A DNA stretch of 64,000 bases from Micromonospora sp. WMMD882 (GTDB lineage Bacteria; Actinomycetota; Actinomycetes; Mycobacteriales; Micromonosporaceae), in the NCBI RefSeq assembly GCF_027497255.1, contig NZ_CP114903.1:4836001-4900000 (forward strand), given 5' to 3'. Numbering within the stretch: the stretch's first letter is position 1; each line of letters opens with the position of its first letter. Shown one piece after another: positions 34,020-42,463 of this stretch. Under the pieces are notes generated by a model that saw nothing but the letters and a program-made list of their open reading frames with translations, did not search any database and had not been told where the DNA came from. The position numbers and the translations under genes were made by a program.

Positions 34020-34895
34020 ATGCGCGCAGAGCAGCCGTCGTCCACCCCGCCCGAGGCCCGGCAGTGGCGGGTGCCGGTGAAGCTGCCGGTGGTGAAACTG
34101 GCCGTGGCCGTGGGGGTGGTCGCGCTGGGGCTGCTCTTCGCCGAGGGCGACCCGGTCCAGGTGGTGCTGGCCGGGGTGACCGCGCTCGGTCTGGCCGGCT
34201 GGGCGGCGCGTGACCTGCTGGCCCCGGTGCGCCTCGCCGTCGACGCCACCGGGCTGACCGTGGTGACCGGCTTCGCCGGCCGACGCACGATCCCCTGGTC
34301 CGCCGTCGAGGCGATCTCCGTCGACGACCGTTCCCGCCTCGGCCGGCGCGGTCGGTTCCTGGAGATCGACGCCGGCGACACGATCCACCTGCTCAGCCGC
34401 CACGACCTCGACGCCGACCCCGCCGAGGTGGTCGCCGCCCTGCCACCCACGCCGCCCCCGCACCGGATTGATCGACAGCGGGAGCGGTCAGAGGAGGGCG
34501 GCGGTGCGCAGGAGGGCCATGCCGAGCAGGACGACGAGGATGACGGCCGCGCCGGCGAACTGGAAGATCGAGCGACGCGTCCGGGGCGCGTACGCCAGGA
34601 CCAGGGCCAGCAGCGCCCCGGTGACCATGCCGCCGAGGTGACCGGCGATGGAGATGCCCGGCACGGCGAACGTGAACACCAGGTTGATCACCAGGATCGG
34701 CAGCACGGCCGAGGTGTCCCGGCCGAGCCGCCGCATGATCACGAACAGCGCGGCGAACAGGCCGAAGATCGCGGTGGACGCGCCGGCCGTGGCGACGTTC
34801 GACGCGCTGAAGAAGTACGCCGCGACGTTGCCGCCGAACCCGGCGATCAGGTAGAGCGCCAGGAAGCGCAGCGGGCCGAGGGCGGCCTCCAGTGA
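34020..34895 (+). CDS. PH-domain-like membrane protein with read-through tail
   Basis: The first ~150 residues look real: two membrane segments ('VVKLAVAVGVVALGLLF', 'VVLAGVTALGLAGWAA') followed by a bacterial PH-like domain ('LAVDATGLTVVTGFAGRRTIPWSAVEAISVDDRS...LEIDAGDTIHLLSRHDL'), as in small actinobacterial PH-domain proteins that usually stop near here. The frame has no stop and runs on to 34895 through the antisense strand of the rhomboid gene; that tail is a Glu/Arg/Gln-rich composition typical of an antisense shadow. A TGA at 34470 lies in another frame, so an indel near the end is possible. TTCT-type -10 and no ribosome site precede ATG 34020. Confidence 0.55.
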   Translation: MRAEQPSSTPPEARQWRVPVKLPVVKLAVAVGVVALGLLFAEGDPVQVVLAGVTALGLAGWAARDLLAPVRLAVDATGLTVVTGFAGRRTIPWSAVEAISVDDRSRLGRRGRFLEIDAGDTIHLLSRHDLDADPAEVVAALPPTPPPHRIDRQRERSEEGGGAQEGHAEQDDEDDGRAGELEDRATRPGRVRQDQGQQRPGDHAAEVTGDGDARHGEREHQVDHQDRQHGRGVPAEPPHDHEQRGEQAEDRGGRAGRGDVRRAEEVRRDVAAEPGDQVERQEAQRAEGGLQ

Positions 34896-35396
34896 CCGGC
34901 CGAGCACCCACAGCGCCCACATGTTGAGCAGCAGGTGCAGCACGCCGTAGTGCAGGAACATGGCGGTGACCAGGCGGTACCACTCGCCGTCGGCGACCCC
35001 GTGCAGCGCGCCGTCGGGGAAGACCGCGTAGCCGATCACCGCGCCCCACTGGGTCAGCGGGGTGCTGCCGCCCATCAGCCCGCCGAAGCCGGCGCCGCCG
35101 GCCGCCGAGTCGCCGCCCCGGTCCGACGCGATGGAGAGCAGCATCATCAGCAGGTTCAGCCCGAGCAGCGTCTTGGTCACGTAGCCGTGGCGACCGGCGA
35201 CGCCGCCGCCGAACGCGGTGCGCGCCGGCCGTACCGAGCGGCGACCCTCGTTCACGCACTCCGGGCACTGGTGTCCGACGGACGCGTCCCGCATGCACTC
35301 CGGGCAGATCGGACGGTCACACCTGGTGCACCGGACGTACGTCTCCCGACCGGGGTGCCGGTAGCAGACCGGGGTGGTGGGCGGGGACTCGCTCAC
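34488..35396 (-). CDS. Rhomboid family intramembrane serine protease with zinc-finger N-terminus
   Basis: This 302-residue protein has an N-terminal cytoplasmic B-box-like Cys/His module (about 10-45: 'CYRHPGRETYVRCTRCDRP', 'CPECMRD', 'HQCPECV') and a six-helix rhomboid domain. The catalytic Ser is in 'GASTAIFGLFAALFV' and the His in 'SIAGHLGGMVTG'; a 'NMWALWVLGRSLE' loop 1 segment is present. Rhomboids cut single-pass membrane substrates. Zinc-ribbon fusions are common in actinobacteria. The 3' end overlaps the open frame of the convergent PH-domain gene by 408 bp, which is unlikely to be all coding on both strands. Confidence 0.92.
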   Translation of the reverse strand: MSESPPTTPVCYRHPGRETYVRCTRCDRPICPECMRDASVGHQCPECVNEGRRSVRPARTAFGGGVAGRHGYVTKTLLGLNLLMMLLSIASDRGGDSAAGGAGFGGLMGGSTPLTQWGAVIGYAVFPDGALHGVADGEWYRLVTAMFLHYGVLHLLLNMWALWVLGRSLEAALGPLRFLALYLIAGFGGNVAAYFFSASNVATAGASTAIFGLFAALFVIMRRLGRDTSAVLPILVINLVFTFAVPGISIAGHLGGMVTGALLALVLAYAPRTRRSIFQFAGAAVILVVLLGMALLRTAALL

Positions 35397-35545
35397 GGCC
35401 TCGACCTCCCGTCCGCGCGCCTGGAGCGCTCAGTCATGCGAGCAAAGGTACCTCGCGCGCGGAACCCTGACCGGGAACGACCACGCCGCCCGCCCGGCCC
35501 GCCGCCCCGGCCGGGGCAGCGGGGGAAGACCGGGCAGCCGGACGC

Positions 35546-35585
35546 GGCGCCGGCCGGGCGGCGGGGACGCCGCCCGGCCGGCGCC
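35546..35585. terminator. Cyclophilin gene terminator
   Basis: A perfect 17-bp inverted repeat (GGCGCCGGCCGGGCGGC and complement) with a 6-nt loop lies 28 bp beyond the cyclophilin stop on the minus strand, in the 215-bp gap to the rhomboid gene. Confidence 0.85.
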
Positions 35586-35612
35586 GACGGCGTCGGACCG
35601 GGAACGGTCCGG

Positions 35613-36143
35613 TCAGGCCGGGGTGCGCTCGATCTGCACCCGCTCGATGACCACGTCGGAGAGCGGACGGTCGCTCGGGCCGGTCGGGGTGTTGGCGATC
35701 GCGTCGACGACCTTCGCCGAGTCCTCGTCCGCGACCTGACCGAAGATGGTGTGCCGGTTGTTCAGGTGCGGGGTCGGGCCCACGGTGATGAAGAACTGCG
35801 AGCCGTTGGTGCCCGGCCCGGCGTTCGCCATCGCCAGCAGGTACGGCCGGTCGAAGCGCAGCTCCGGGTGGAACTCGTCGCCGAACTTGTAGCCCGGCCC
35901 GCCGCGACCGGTGCCGGTCGGGTCGCCCATCTGGACCATGAAACCGCTGATCACGCGGTGCGAGATGGTGCCGTCGTAGTACGGCCCGCTGCCCGGCTGG
36001 CCGGTGTTCGGGTCGGTGTACTCACGGGTGCCCTCGGCCAGCTCCACGAAGTTGCGGACGGTCTTCGGAGCGTGGTTGGGGAAGAGCTCCAGCCGGATCG
36101 GGCCATGGTTGGTGTGCAGGGTGGCGTAGACAGCCTCGGCCAC
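35613..36143 (-). CDS. Cyclophilin-type peptidyl-prolyl isomerase
   Basis: This 176-residue cytoplasmic PPIase catalyses cis-trans isomerisation of Xaa-Pro bonds in protein folding. Motifs: 'YDGTISHRVISGFMVQMGDPTGTGRGGPGYKFGDE' with the active-site Arg and Gln, 'LLAMANAGPGTNGSQFFIT' and 'LNNRHTIFGQVADE' with a final His. No signal peptide. Length and motif order match PpiA/PpiB-like actinobacterial enzymes. ATG 36143 has GAGGAG upstream. Divergent from the gene at 36261. Confidence 0.95.
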   Translation of the reverse strand: MAEAVYATLHTNHGPIRLELFPNHAPKTVRNFVELAEGTREYTDPNTGQPGSGPYYDGTISHRVISGFMVQMGDPTGTGRGGPGYKFGDEFHPELRFDRPYLLAMANAGPGTNGSQFFITVGPTPHLNNRHTIFGQVADEDSAKVVDAIANTPTGPSDRPLSDVVIERVQIERTPA

Positions 36144-36260
36144 GGGTACTCCTCACTCGTCGGTCAGTTCCATGCGGATCCTCCCATGTGCCCGATCTGG
36201 CAGTGCGGAGGCATCCGAAGGTGGAGGATGACGAAGGAACTACTCCCAGGAGGTGGGACC

Positions 36261-37013
36261 GTGTTTGGAATCGGGCGGCGCAAGACCCAGGGGCAACTGG
36301 CCAAGGCCGAGCTCAACCGGAGCGTCGGCCACCTGGTGCAGGCGGCCTCGTACGCGTCCCGGGGGGTCGGCCAGACCGTCGGCCCGCGGGTGCAGTCGGC
36401 CCGGACCGCGGTGACGCCGACGGCGGTGCTGGTCCGGGACCGGGCCACCCGCGGTTGGGGCTCGACGGTGGCCACGCTCACCCCGCTGGCCGTGGCCGCC
36501 CGGGGCGGCGCGGCGCAGGCCGGCACGGTGGCGAAGAAGGCGAAGGCGAAGAACATGCGAATCGGCAAGGCGAAGAAGAAGACCCGCCGTGGCGGGATGA
36601 TGACCGGTCTGCTGGCTGCCGGCGCGGTGGCCGGGGTGGCCGGCGCGCTGGCCCTGCGGCGTCGCCGTGACCAGCAGGAGTGGTCGGAGTACGCGCCCGC
36701 CCGCACCGAGCCGCGTACCGACCCGGGCACCCTGGAGCCGATGCGCGACGAGGTGGAGACGATCGAGGTCCGGACCCCGGCCGCCCCGAAGTCGACCGGT
36801 GACCAGGGCCCGGTGATCGCCGGCGGTCCGACCGGCGCCGGCAGCTCGGCCGTGGCCAAGGGCGACAGCGCCTCCACCACGAAGCCGGCCGCCGCGCCGA
36901 CCGTCACCCCGAACGACCAGGTGCCGTCGGTGGCCGAGGGCGCCCGGGACGTCACCGGCCGGCCGGCCGACGACATCAGCAGGGCGATGGGGAGCACCGG
37001 CAGCCGCCGCTGA
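36261..37013 (+). CDS. Hypothetical basic membrane-associated protein
   Basis: This 250-residue protein has an amphipathic N-terminus ('LAKAELNRSVGHLVQAASYASRGV'), a basic Lys/Arg stretch ('KKAKAKNMRIGKAKKKTRR'), one transmembrane helix (about 114-131, 'GLLAAGAVAGVAGALALRRRR') and an Ala/Thr/Pro-rich disordered tail. It resembles DUF5324-like actinobacterial proteins of unknown role (weak recall). GTG 36261 is fixed by AGGAGG 6 nt upstream. It sits opposite cyclophilin and is convergent with CorA. Confidence 0.75.
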   Translation: MFGIGRRKTQGQLAKAELNRSVGHLVQAASYASRGVGQTVGPRVQSARTAVTPTAVLVRDRATRGWGSTVATLTPLAVAARGGAAQAGTVAKKAKAKNMRIGKAKKKTRRGGMMTGLLAAGAVAGVAGALALRRRRDQQEWSEYAPARTEPRTDPGTLEPMRDEVETIEVRTPAAPKSTGDQGPVIAGGPTGAGSSAVAKGDSASTTKPAAAPTVTPNDQVPSVAEGARDVTGRPADDISRAMGSTGSRR

Positions 37014-37070
37014 CCGGGGCAGGACGAACAGCGGGGTCGCGCCGGGCGCCGGCCCCACCGGCCCGGGAGA

Positions 37071-37114
37071 GAGCGCCGGCGAGCCGGGGGTACGCCCCCG
37101 CGCCGCCGGCGCTC
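37071..37114. terminator. Bidirectional GC-rich hairpin
   Basis: Arms GAGCGCCGGCG / CGCCGGCGCTC with an inner GGGGG/CCCCC pairing lie between the convergent hypothetical-protein and corA genes. There is no T tract. Confidence 0.75.
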
Positions 37115-37124
37115 CGCGCTGCCG

Positions 37125-38279
37125 TCAGAGCCAGCCGTTGCGGCGGAACCACCGGTACAGGGTGAGCGAGATGACCAGCATCAGGGTGAGCACGACCGGA
37201 TACCCGTACGTCATCTTCAGCTCGGGCATGTTCTCGAAGTTCATGCCGTAGATGCCGGCGATCGCGGTCCACACCGCGGCGATGGCGGCCCACGCGGCGA
37301 TCTTGCGCATGTCGTTGTTCTGGTCGACGGTCACCTGGGCCAGGCGCGCCTGGAGGATCGAGTTCAGCAGGTCGTCGTACGAGTTGACCTGCTCGACGGT
37401 GCGGCTGAGGTGGTCCTGCACGTCCCGGAAGTAGCGCCTGACCTCCTTGGGCACGTCCCGGTTCACCTGGGCGGTGAGGGTCATCAGCGGACGCTGCAAC
37501 GGCACCACCGCCCGCTTGAACTCGACCAGCTCCCGTTTCATCTGGTAGATCCGCTGGATCCGGCCGGGGTGCTGGCTCTGCCGGTCGAAGACCTCCGTCT
37601 CCAGCACGTCCAGGTCGTCCTCGATCTGGTCGGCGACCTCCAGGTAGAGGTCCACCACCCGGTCGGTGACCGCGTACGCGACCGCCCACGGGCCGTGCGA
37701 CAGCAGGTCGCGGGTGTTCTCCAGGTCGGTGCGGACGGCCGCGAGCCGGCAGGCGTCCCCGTGCCGGACGCTGATCAGGAAGTTCGGGCCGATGAAGAGC
37801 ATCACCTGCCCGGTCTCGACGACCTCGGTCTTCTCGGTCAGCTCGGTGTGCTCGCAGTAGCGGGCGGTGCGCAGCACCAGGAAGCTGACCTCGCCGAACT
37901 GTTCGAGTTTGGGCCGCTGCTCGGCCTTGACGGCGTCCTCCACGGCGAGCTCGTGCAGCCCGTAGGTGGCGGCGATGGCGGTCATCTCGCGTAGGCCCGG
38001 CTCGTGCAGGCCCAGCCAGACGAAGGCGTGCGGCTTGCGGCGGGCGGCGGCGAGCGCGTCGGCGTAGTTCCATTCGCCGGGCTGCCGGACGCCTTCGACG
38101 TAGAGGGCGCAGTCGACGACGGCGCTGCGGTCGGGGCCGGTCTGGGTGGGTGGGCGGGGGCTGTCCTCGGAGTTCAGGATCCGGCTCATCGCGCGTACCG
38201 GCGCGACCCAGGCCCGGGGGCGCAGCACCCGGCCGGTGCCCAGCGGTGTGTTCCGGCTCCGGTCGATCCGCTCGGACAT
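37125..38279 (-). CDS. corA: CorA-type magnesium/divalent-cation channel
   Basis: This 384-residue protein has a large cytoplasmic N-terminal alpha/beta domain and two C-terminal transmembrane helices; the first ends in the signature GMNFENMPEL (GMN) before the loop and second helix. The tail 'LTLYRWFRRNGWL' is typical. It forms a homopentameric channel for Mg2+ (or Co2+). Length is at the upper end for the family. ATG 38279 is preceded by GGAGGAGG; an upstream frame to 38579 is out of coding character. The adjacent 329-bp gap contains a large hairpin belonging to the next gene. Confidence 0.93.
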   Translation of the reverse strand: MSERIDRSRNTPLGTGRVLRPRAWVAPVRAMSRILNSEDSPRPPTQTGPDRSAVVDCALYVEGVRQPGEWNYADALAAARRKPHAFVWLGLHEPGLREMTAIAATYGLHELAVEDAVKAEQRPKLEQFGEVSFLVLRTARYCEHTELTEKTEVVETGQVMLFIGPNFLISVRHGDACRLAAVRTDLENTRDLLSHGPWAVAYAVTDRVVDLYLEVADQIEDDLDVLETEVFDRQSQHPGRIQRIYQMKRELVEFKRAVVPLQRPLMTLTAQVNRDVPKEVRRYFRDVQDHLSRTVEQVNSYDDLLNSILQARLAQVTVDQNNDMRKIAAWAAIAAVWTAIAGIYGMNFENMPELKMTYGYPVVLTLMLVISLTLYRWFRRNGWL

Positions 38280-38380
38280 GTCGGCGCGCCTCCTCCCACC
38301 CACGGCTGGTGCCGCTTGCACGTTACGCCGCTGGCGCGGCGCGGGGACCGGCCGAGTGGACGCGGCCGACCGGTGGGGGC

Positions 38381-38440
38381 GGCGGCGGGTGGGCCGGGCG
38401 CGTCGAAGGGGGTGAGGTGCGACCCGGCCCACCCGCCGCC
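38381..38440. terminator. Large hairpin downstream of aminotransferase gene
   Basis: Perfect 18-bp inverted repeats (GGCGGCGGGTGGGCCGGG and complement) enclose a 24-nt loop. It lies 168 bp beyond the aminotransferase stop and about 100 bp upstream of corA, in the otherwise gene-free stretch 38280-38608. It may end the aminotransferase transcript or act in the corA leader. Confidence 0.6.
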
Positions 38441-38586
38441 TGTGGGGGCGGGGGATGGTGCTGCTGGGCGTCGTCGTGGCGTCGGCTCGACCCTGTCTAC
38501 CTGGGCCTTCGACGTGAACGGCGCTCGCAGCATTGTGGGCCGCGAGGCCGGCCCGGGGGGAGCCCCGGACCAGCCTCAACCGGTAA

Positions 38587-38604
38587 CTGTCGGATATCTG
38601 ACAG
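38587..38604. promoter_or_regulatory. 18-bp dyad CTGTC...GACAG
   Basis: CTGTCGGATATCTGACAG is a palindrome with a single mismatched pair around GATATC. It sits 4 bp beyond the aminotransferase stop, an odd place for an operator. It may be a regulator site for a downstream transcript or a protein-binding site. Confidence 0.4.
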
Positions 38605-38608
38605 AAGG

Positions 38609-39703
38609 CTAGGCGCGTACCGCGTTCATCGCCTCGGCCAGCCGACGGACGCCCTCGTCGATCCGGTCGGCGGTGACCGCCGAGAAGGCCAGCCGCAGCG
38701 CGTGCCGCCCGCCGTCCACCACGAAGTCACTGCCCTTGACCACGGCCACGCCACGCTCGGCCGCCGCCGGGGCGAGCGCGTCCACGTCCACGTCGTCCGG
38801 CAGCTCCACCCAGAGGAAGTAGCCGCCGTCCGGCTCGACGAAGCGCGCCTCGGGGATGTGCCGGCGCAGCGACTCGGCCAGCACCCGGGCCCGCTCGCCG
38901 AGCGCGGTGCGGACCGTCTCGATCGAGCGGTCGATGTCACCCGAGACGCAGAACTCGTGCACGATCGCCTGGGCCACCATGCCCGGCGAGATGTACAGAC
39001 TGGTGGCCTTCTTCGCGATGTCGGCGATCAGGTCCGCCGGGCCCACCAGGTAGCCGACCCGCACGCCGGGGCAGACCGTCTTGGTGAAGCTGGAGGCGTG
39101 CACGACGACGCCCCGGGTGTCCATCGACAGCATCGACGGCAGCCGCTCGCCCCGGAAGCGGATGTCCGCGTACGGGTCGTCCTCGAAGATCGTGAAGCCG
39201 TACTCGGCGGCGAGGTCGAGCAGCTCACGCCGCTTCTCCAGGGAGAGGGTCACCCCGGCCGGGTTCTGGTAGTTCGGGATGACGTGCGCGAGCCGGGGGC
39301 GCACCCCGGACTCCAGCAGCTTGCGCAGCTCGGCGGTGTCCAGACCGTCCGGCTGGATGGTGACCGCGTGCAGCTCGCCGCTCTGCCGCTGGAGGTTCAG
39401 CAGGGTCCGGTCGTAGGTGGGCCGCTCCACCACCACCGCGTCACCCGGCCGGACCAGGTGGTCGAAGAGGAACGCGTCCGCCTGCAACGAGCCGTTGGTG
39501 ACGAGCACCTGCTCCGGGGCCACGCCGTGCTTCTCGGCGATCCAGCGGCGCAGGGGAGGGTAACCGACGGAGGTGCCGTACGCCGTCACTCCGGCGGGGT
39601 CGGCGTCGAAGGCGCGGACGGCGGCGGCCTTGAGCCCCTCGACATCGACGATGTCCAGTGAGGGAGCGCCACGGGCGAAGGAGATTAGCTGCTCGGCGGT
39701 CAT
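38609..39703 (-). CDS. PLP-dependent aminotransferase (class I/II, MocR-like core)
   Basis: This 364-residue fold-type I aminotransferase has the PLP-binding Lys K208 in 'HASSFTKTVCPGVRVGYLVG', 'PNYQNPAG' (144-150), 'FEDDPYADIRF' and the Arg of 'RHALRLAFS'. It resembles 2-aminoadipate/aromatic aminotransferases (LysN/ARO8-like) and the aminotransferase half of MocR regulators without the GntR domain. ATG 39703 begins at the conserved 'AEQLISFARGAPS'; a longer frame to 39772 lacks a ribosome site. It stands alone, flanked by an NTF2-fold gene on the same strand. The substrate cannot be stated. Confidence 0.9.
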   Translation of the reverse strand: MTAEQLISFARGAPSLDIVDVEGLKAAAVRAFDADPAGVTAYGTSVGYPPLRRWIAEKHGVAPEQVLVTNGSLQADAFLFDHLVRPGDAVVVERPTYDRTLLNLQRQSGELHAVTIQPDGLDTAELRKLLESGVRPRLAHVIPNYQNPAGVTLSLEKRRELLDLAAEYGFTIFEDDPYADIRFRGERLPSMLSMDTRGVVVHASSFTKTVCPGVRVGYLVGPADLIADIAKKATSLYISPGMVAQAIVHEFCVSGDIDRSIETVRTALGERARVLAESLRRHIPEARFVEPDGGYFLWVELPDDVDVDALAPAAAERGVAVVKGSDFVVDGGRHALRLAFSAVTADRIDEGVRRLAEAMNAVRA

Positions 39704-39839
39704 GGCTACTGAGCGTACGGGCGGCCGGCGACGGATCGCCGACGGCACGACGATGTCCGCATCCTGAGCCACCGGGACGGGTGACCCGGCTCCGGGGCCC
39801 GCTGCCCGGCCGGCGGGGCCGGGCCGCCTCCGCCGAACG

Positions 39840-40283
39840 TCAGGCGGCGAGCGGGGTGGCCACCGTCGTCGGCTCGGGACGCCAGCCCAGGTCGGCCAGG
39901 AGGAGCCCCTGGTCGAAGTAGGAGCGCCAGGAGGCGATCAGCCCGTGCCGGGCCCGGACCACGTCCACCACGTCCCAGCTCACCCGCCGCCCGGTGGGGG
40001 CGACCGTGCCGAGCGGGGTGTGCAGCGCGCCGGTGTGGGTGGCGGTCATCCGTTGCTCCACCACCACCCCACCGGCGGTGTCGACCAGCCCGGTCGGCTC
40101 GGTACGCAGGTCGGGGAAGGCCCCCGCCCAGGCCCGCAGCAGCGCCGGCAGCTCGATCGGCCGTACCGTCAGGCCGGGCATCGAGTAGAAGGCGTCGTCC
40201 GCGTACAGCTCGGGCAGCCGGGCGAGATCCCGTTGCCGGAGCATCACGTACTGCTGCTCGACGAGTTCCCTGGCGCTGCGCAT
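39840..40283 (-). CDS. SnoaL-like NTF2-fold protein
   Basis: This 147-residue single-domain NTF2-fold protein carries 'ARELVEQQYVMLRQRDLARLPELYADDAFYSMPGL' (N-terminal helices), 'LPALLRAWAGAFPDLRTEPT', 'VVVEQRMTATHTGAL' and 'RRVSWDVVDVVRARHGLIASWRSYFDQ'. It is closest to ester-cyclase/SnoaL or polyketide-cyclase-like small enzymes, but no catalytic assignment is safe. ATG 40283 follows GGGAGG at about 5 nt. No polyketide genes are nearby. Function unknown. Confidence 0.8.
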   Translation of the reverse strand: MRSARELVEQQYVMLRQRDLARLPELYADDAFYSMPGLTVRPIELPALLRAWAGAFPDLRTEPTGLVDTAGGVVVEQRMTATHTGALHTPLGTVAPTGRRVSWDVVDVVRARHGLIASWRSYFDQGLLLADLGWRPEPTTVATPLAA

Positions 40284-40428
40284 GGCGACCTCCCGTCGGG
40301 CGTCGGCCCGCGCCACCCGTCGGCGCGGTGCCGGCGATACCACGAACTATCCCTACCCGTCGATCCGCCGCTCACACCCGTTGCCCGGCCGAACCGTCCG
40401 GGCGTCGCCGGATCAGTGTTCCCTCGCT

Positions 40429-40434
40429 AGGGTC
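40429..40434 (+). promoter_or_regulatory. -10 element of a leaderless transcript
   Basis: TAGGGT lies 5 nt before the GTG at 40440 with no Shine-Dalgarno sequence between, the layout of a leaderless actinobacterial mRNA. The same TAGGGT-to-GTG arrangement occurs at 63513. Confidence 0.55.
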
Positions 40435-40439
40435 AAGGC

Positions 40440-40889
40440 GTGTCCACCGAGCCTCTACGCTGCGCAGGCGCGCTGATCGTCGACGACGACGGCCGCATCT
40501 TCTTCCAGCGCCGGTCACCGGAACGACGGCTTTTCCCCAACACCTGGGACATTGCGGGCGGCCACCTGGAGCCGGGCGAGGACTTCGAGGACGCGTTGCG
40601 CCGCGAGGTCACCGAGGAGACCGGTTGGACGGTCTCGCACGTGCTCGCCGTCGTCGGCGAGTACCACTACACCGGCGACGACGGGCTGACCCGGGTCGAG
40701 GTCGACTACCTGGTGCGGGTGGACGGTGATCTGGCCCACCCCCGGCTGGAGCCGGGCAAGCACACCGAGTTCCGCTGGTTGGCGGAGCCGGACGTCGCCG
40801 TGCTCGACGAGCACCGGGACGTCAACGACGGGCTGATCCGGCGGATCGCCGAGGACGCCTTCGCCGCCCTACGTTCGATCGGTTCGTGA
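40440..40889 (+). CDS. Nudix hydrolase
   Basis: This 149-residue enzyme has a complete Nudix box: GGHLEPGEDFEDALRREVTEETGW (about 39-62; Glu residues bind Mg2+). The fold surrounding it ('CAGALIVDDDGRIFFQRRSPERRLFPNTWDIAGG') is typical of nucleoside diphosphate-X hydrolases; an ADP-ribose or isopentenyl-pyrophosphate-like substrate cannot be told. It is translationally coupled to the next gene (the overlap is GTGA). A likely leaderless start GTG 40440 lies 5 nt after TAGGGT. Confidence 0.9.
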   Translation: MSTEPLRCAGALIVDDDGRIFFQRRSPERRLFPNTWDIAGGHLEPGEDFEDALRREVTEETGWTVSHVLAVVGEYHYTGDDGLTRVEVDYLVRVDGDLAHPRLEPGKHTEFRWLAEPDVAVLDEHRDVNDGLIRRIAEDAFAALRSIGS

Positions 40890-41659
40890 GCGACGGGGTC
40901 GAGCTTCCGCCGCACCGGTTCGCGGGGCTGCTCGCCCCGGCGGTGGAGCGGGTCTTCGTCGCCGGCATGCTCGCCGGCCGCGACGGCGGCGGGGCCGAGC
41001 TGGGCCAGCGGTACGGCGGCCAGGCCGCCACCGGGTTCCTGGTGGAGTTCCGGACCAGGCTGGCCGCGCCGGGCGGAACGGTCACCGCCGCCGGTTTCGC
41101 GGCGGTGACCCGCTACCGGGATCCGGCGGTCTGCCAGCGGGCGCTGGACAAGCAGGTCGCCCACGGCATGATCCACCGGCGGGCCGACGGGGCGTTCTCC
41201 GTCACCGAACGCGGGGCCGCGTTCCTCGCCGAGATCTACCAGGTGCACGCGGAGGTCACCGAGGAGCTGTGGGCCGGTCACGACGACCGGGTCCGCCGCC
41301 TGGTGGAGACGCTGGGGCGGCTGCTCGCGTACGCGCTGGTGGCGCTGGAGGAGGACGACGCGGCCGGGGCGGGCGAGGCGTTCCGGGTGATGGCCCCGCC
41401 GTACGAGCCGGACGGCGTCCCGCCGGGGGTGCTGCTGCTGAACCGGCTGGGCGCGCTGCGCTACCACCGGGCGGACGCGCACGCGGCGGCGTGGACGGCG
41501 GCCGGGCACACCGCGGCCAGCGTGAGCGCCCTGCCGGACGGGCCGGAGCGGCTGGCCATCGAGCAGGAGACCGACCGTCGGGCGGCTGCCCCGTTCGGGG
41601 CGCTCACCGCTGACGAGCGCCTGACCATGCTCGCCGACCTCGCCGCCCTGCCCGGTTGA
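40886..41659 (+). CDS. SCO6745-like family protein with helix-turn-helix region
   Basis: This 257-residue protein resembles the SCO6745 family of actinobacteria. It starts 'LPPHRFAGLLAPAVERVFVAGML' and contains a winged-helix-like part ('RALDKQVAHGMIHRRADGAFSVTERGAAFLAEIY'). The family's function is unknown; a DNA- or ligand-binding role is possible. GTG 40886 overlaps the Nudix stop, so both are translated from one mRNA. No transmembrane segments. Confidence 0.75.
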   Translation: MSDGVELPPHRFAGLLAPAVERVFVAGMLAGRDGGGAELGQRYGGQAATGFLVEFRTRLAAPGGTVTAAGFAAVTRYRDPAVCQRALDKQVAHGMIHRRADGAFSVTERGAAFLAEIYQVHAEVTEELWAGHDDRVRRLVETLGRLLAYALVALEEDDAAGAGEAFRVMAPPYEPDGVPPGVLLLNRLGALRYHRADAHAAAWTAAGHTAASVSALPDGPERLAIEQETDRRAAAPFGALTADERLTMLADLAALPG

Positions 41660-41731
41660 CGCCGGCCGGTCGGGGTCGCGCGGCTATCCTCCACCGGGGA
41701 ACCCCCACGTCGTACGAGGGAAGGATCGTCA

Positions 41732-42463
41732 ATGATCGGGATGGTGCTCGCCGCCGGAGCGGGACGCCGGCTGCGGCCGTACACCGACACCCTGCCGAAG
41801 GCGTTGGTGCCGGTGGACGGGGAGACGACCATCCTCGACATCGCCCTGCGCAACCTCGCCGAGGTGGGGCTGACCGACGTGGTGATCGTGGTCGGCTACG
41901 CCGCCGACGCGGTGGTGACCCGGCAGGCGGAGCTGGAGCGGAGGTACGGCGTACGGCTCACCCTGGTGCACAACGACAGGGCCGAGGAGTGGAACAACGC
42001 GTACTCGCTGTGGCTGGCCCGGGAGCACTTCGCCAGGGGCGTGCTGCTGGTGAACGGCGACACCGTGCACCCGGTCAGCGTGGAGAAGACGCTGCTGGCC
42101 GAGCGCGGGCCGGGCATCCTGCTCGCGGTGGACACCATCAAGACGCTCGCCGACGAGGAGATGAAGACCACCTTCGACGCCGCCGGCCAGCTCACCCGGA
42201 TCACCAAGCTGATGGACCCGGGCGAGGCGTACGGGGAGTACATCGGCGCGACGCTGATCGAGCCGCAGGTGGCGGACGCGCTCGCCGACGCCCTGGAGGC
42301 GACCTGGCGGCGGGACCCGAACCTCTACTACGAGGACGGCTACCAGGAGTTCGCCGACCGTGGCGGCGAGGTGCGGGCGGCCCCGATCGGTGACGTGGCC
42401 TGGGTGGAGGTCGACAACCACGACGACCTGGCCCGGGCGCGGGAGATCGCGTGCCGCTACTAG
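41732..42463 (+). CDS. NTP transferase / phosphocholine-cytidylyltransferase-like
   Basis: This 243-residue sugar or polyol nucleotidyltransferase has the GT-A-like signature 'MVLAAGAGRRLRPYTDTLPKALVPV' (about 3-27), acidic metal-binding 'LLVNGDTVHPV' and 'AWVEVDNHDDLARAREI'. It resembles cytidylyltransferases that activate phosphocholine or polyol phosphates. It overlaps the next gene by 13 nt and heads a three-gene operon with a glycerol-1-phosphate dehydrogenase-like and a CDP-alcohol phosphotransferase gene. It would supply CDP-activated polyol to the last enzyme (inference). ATG 41732 follows GGAAGG. Confidence 0.85.
   Translation: MIGMVLAAGAGRRLRPYTDTLPKALVPVDGETTILDIALRNLAEVGLTDVVIVVGYAADAVVTRQAELERRYGVRLTLVHNDRAEEWNNAYSLWLAREHFARGVLLVNGDTVHPVSVEKTLLAERGPGILLAVDTIKTLADEEMKTTFDAAGQLTRITKLMDPGEAYGEYIGATLIEPQVADALADALEATWRRDPNLYYEDGYQEFADRGGEVRAAPIGDVAWVEVDNHDDLARAREIACRY

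Noticed and set aside
36164..36997. Minus-strand frame opposite the 36261 gene
   Set aside because: Shadow ORF; the plus-strand gene has a strong ribosome site and coherent membrane topology.
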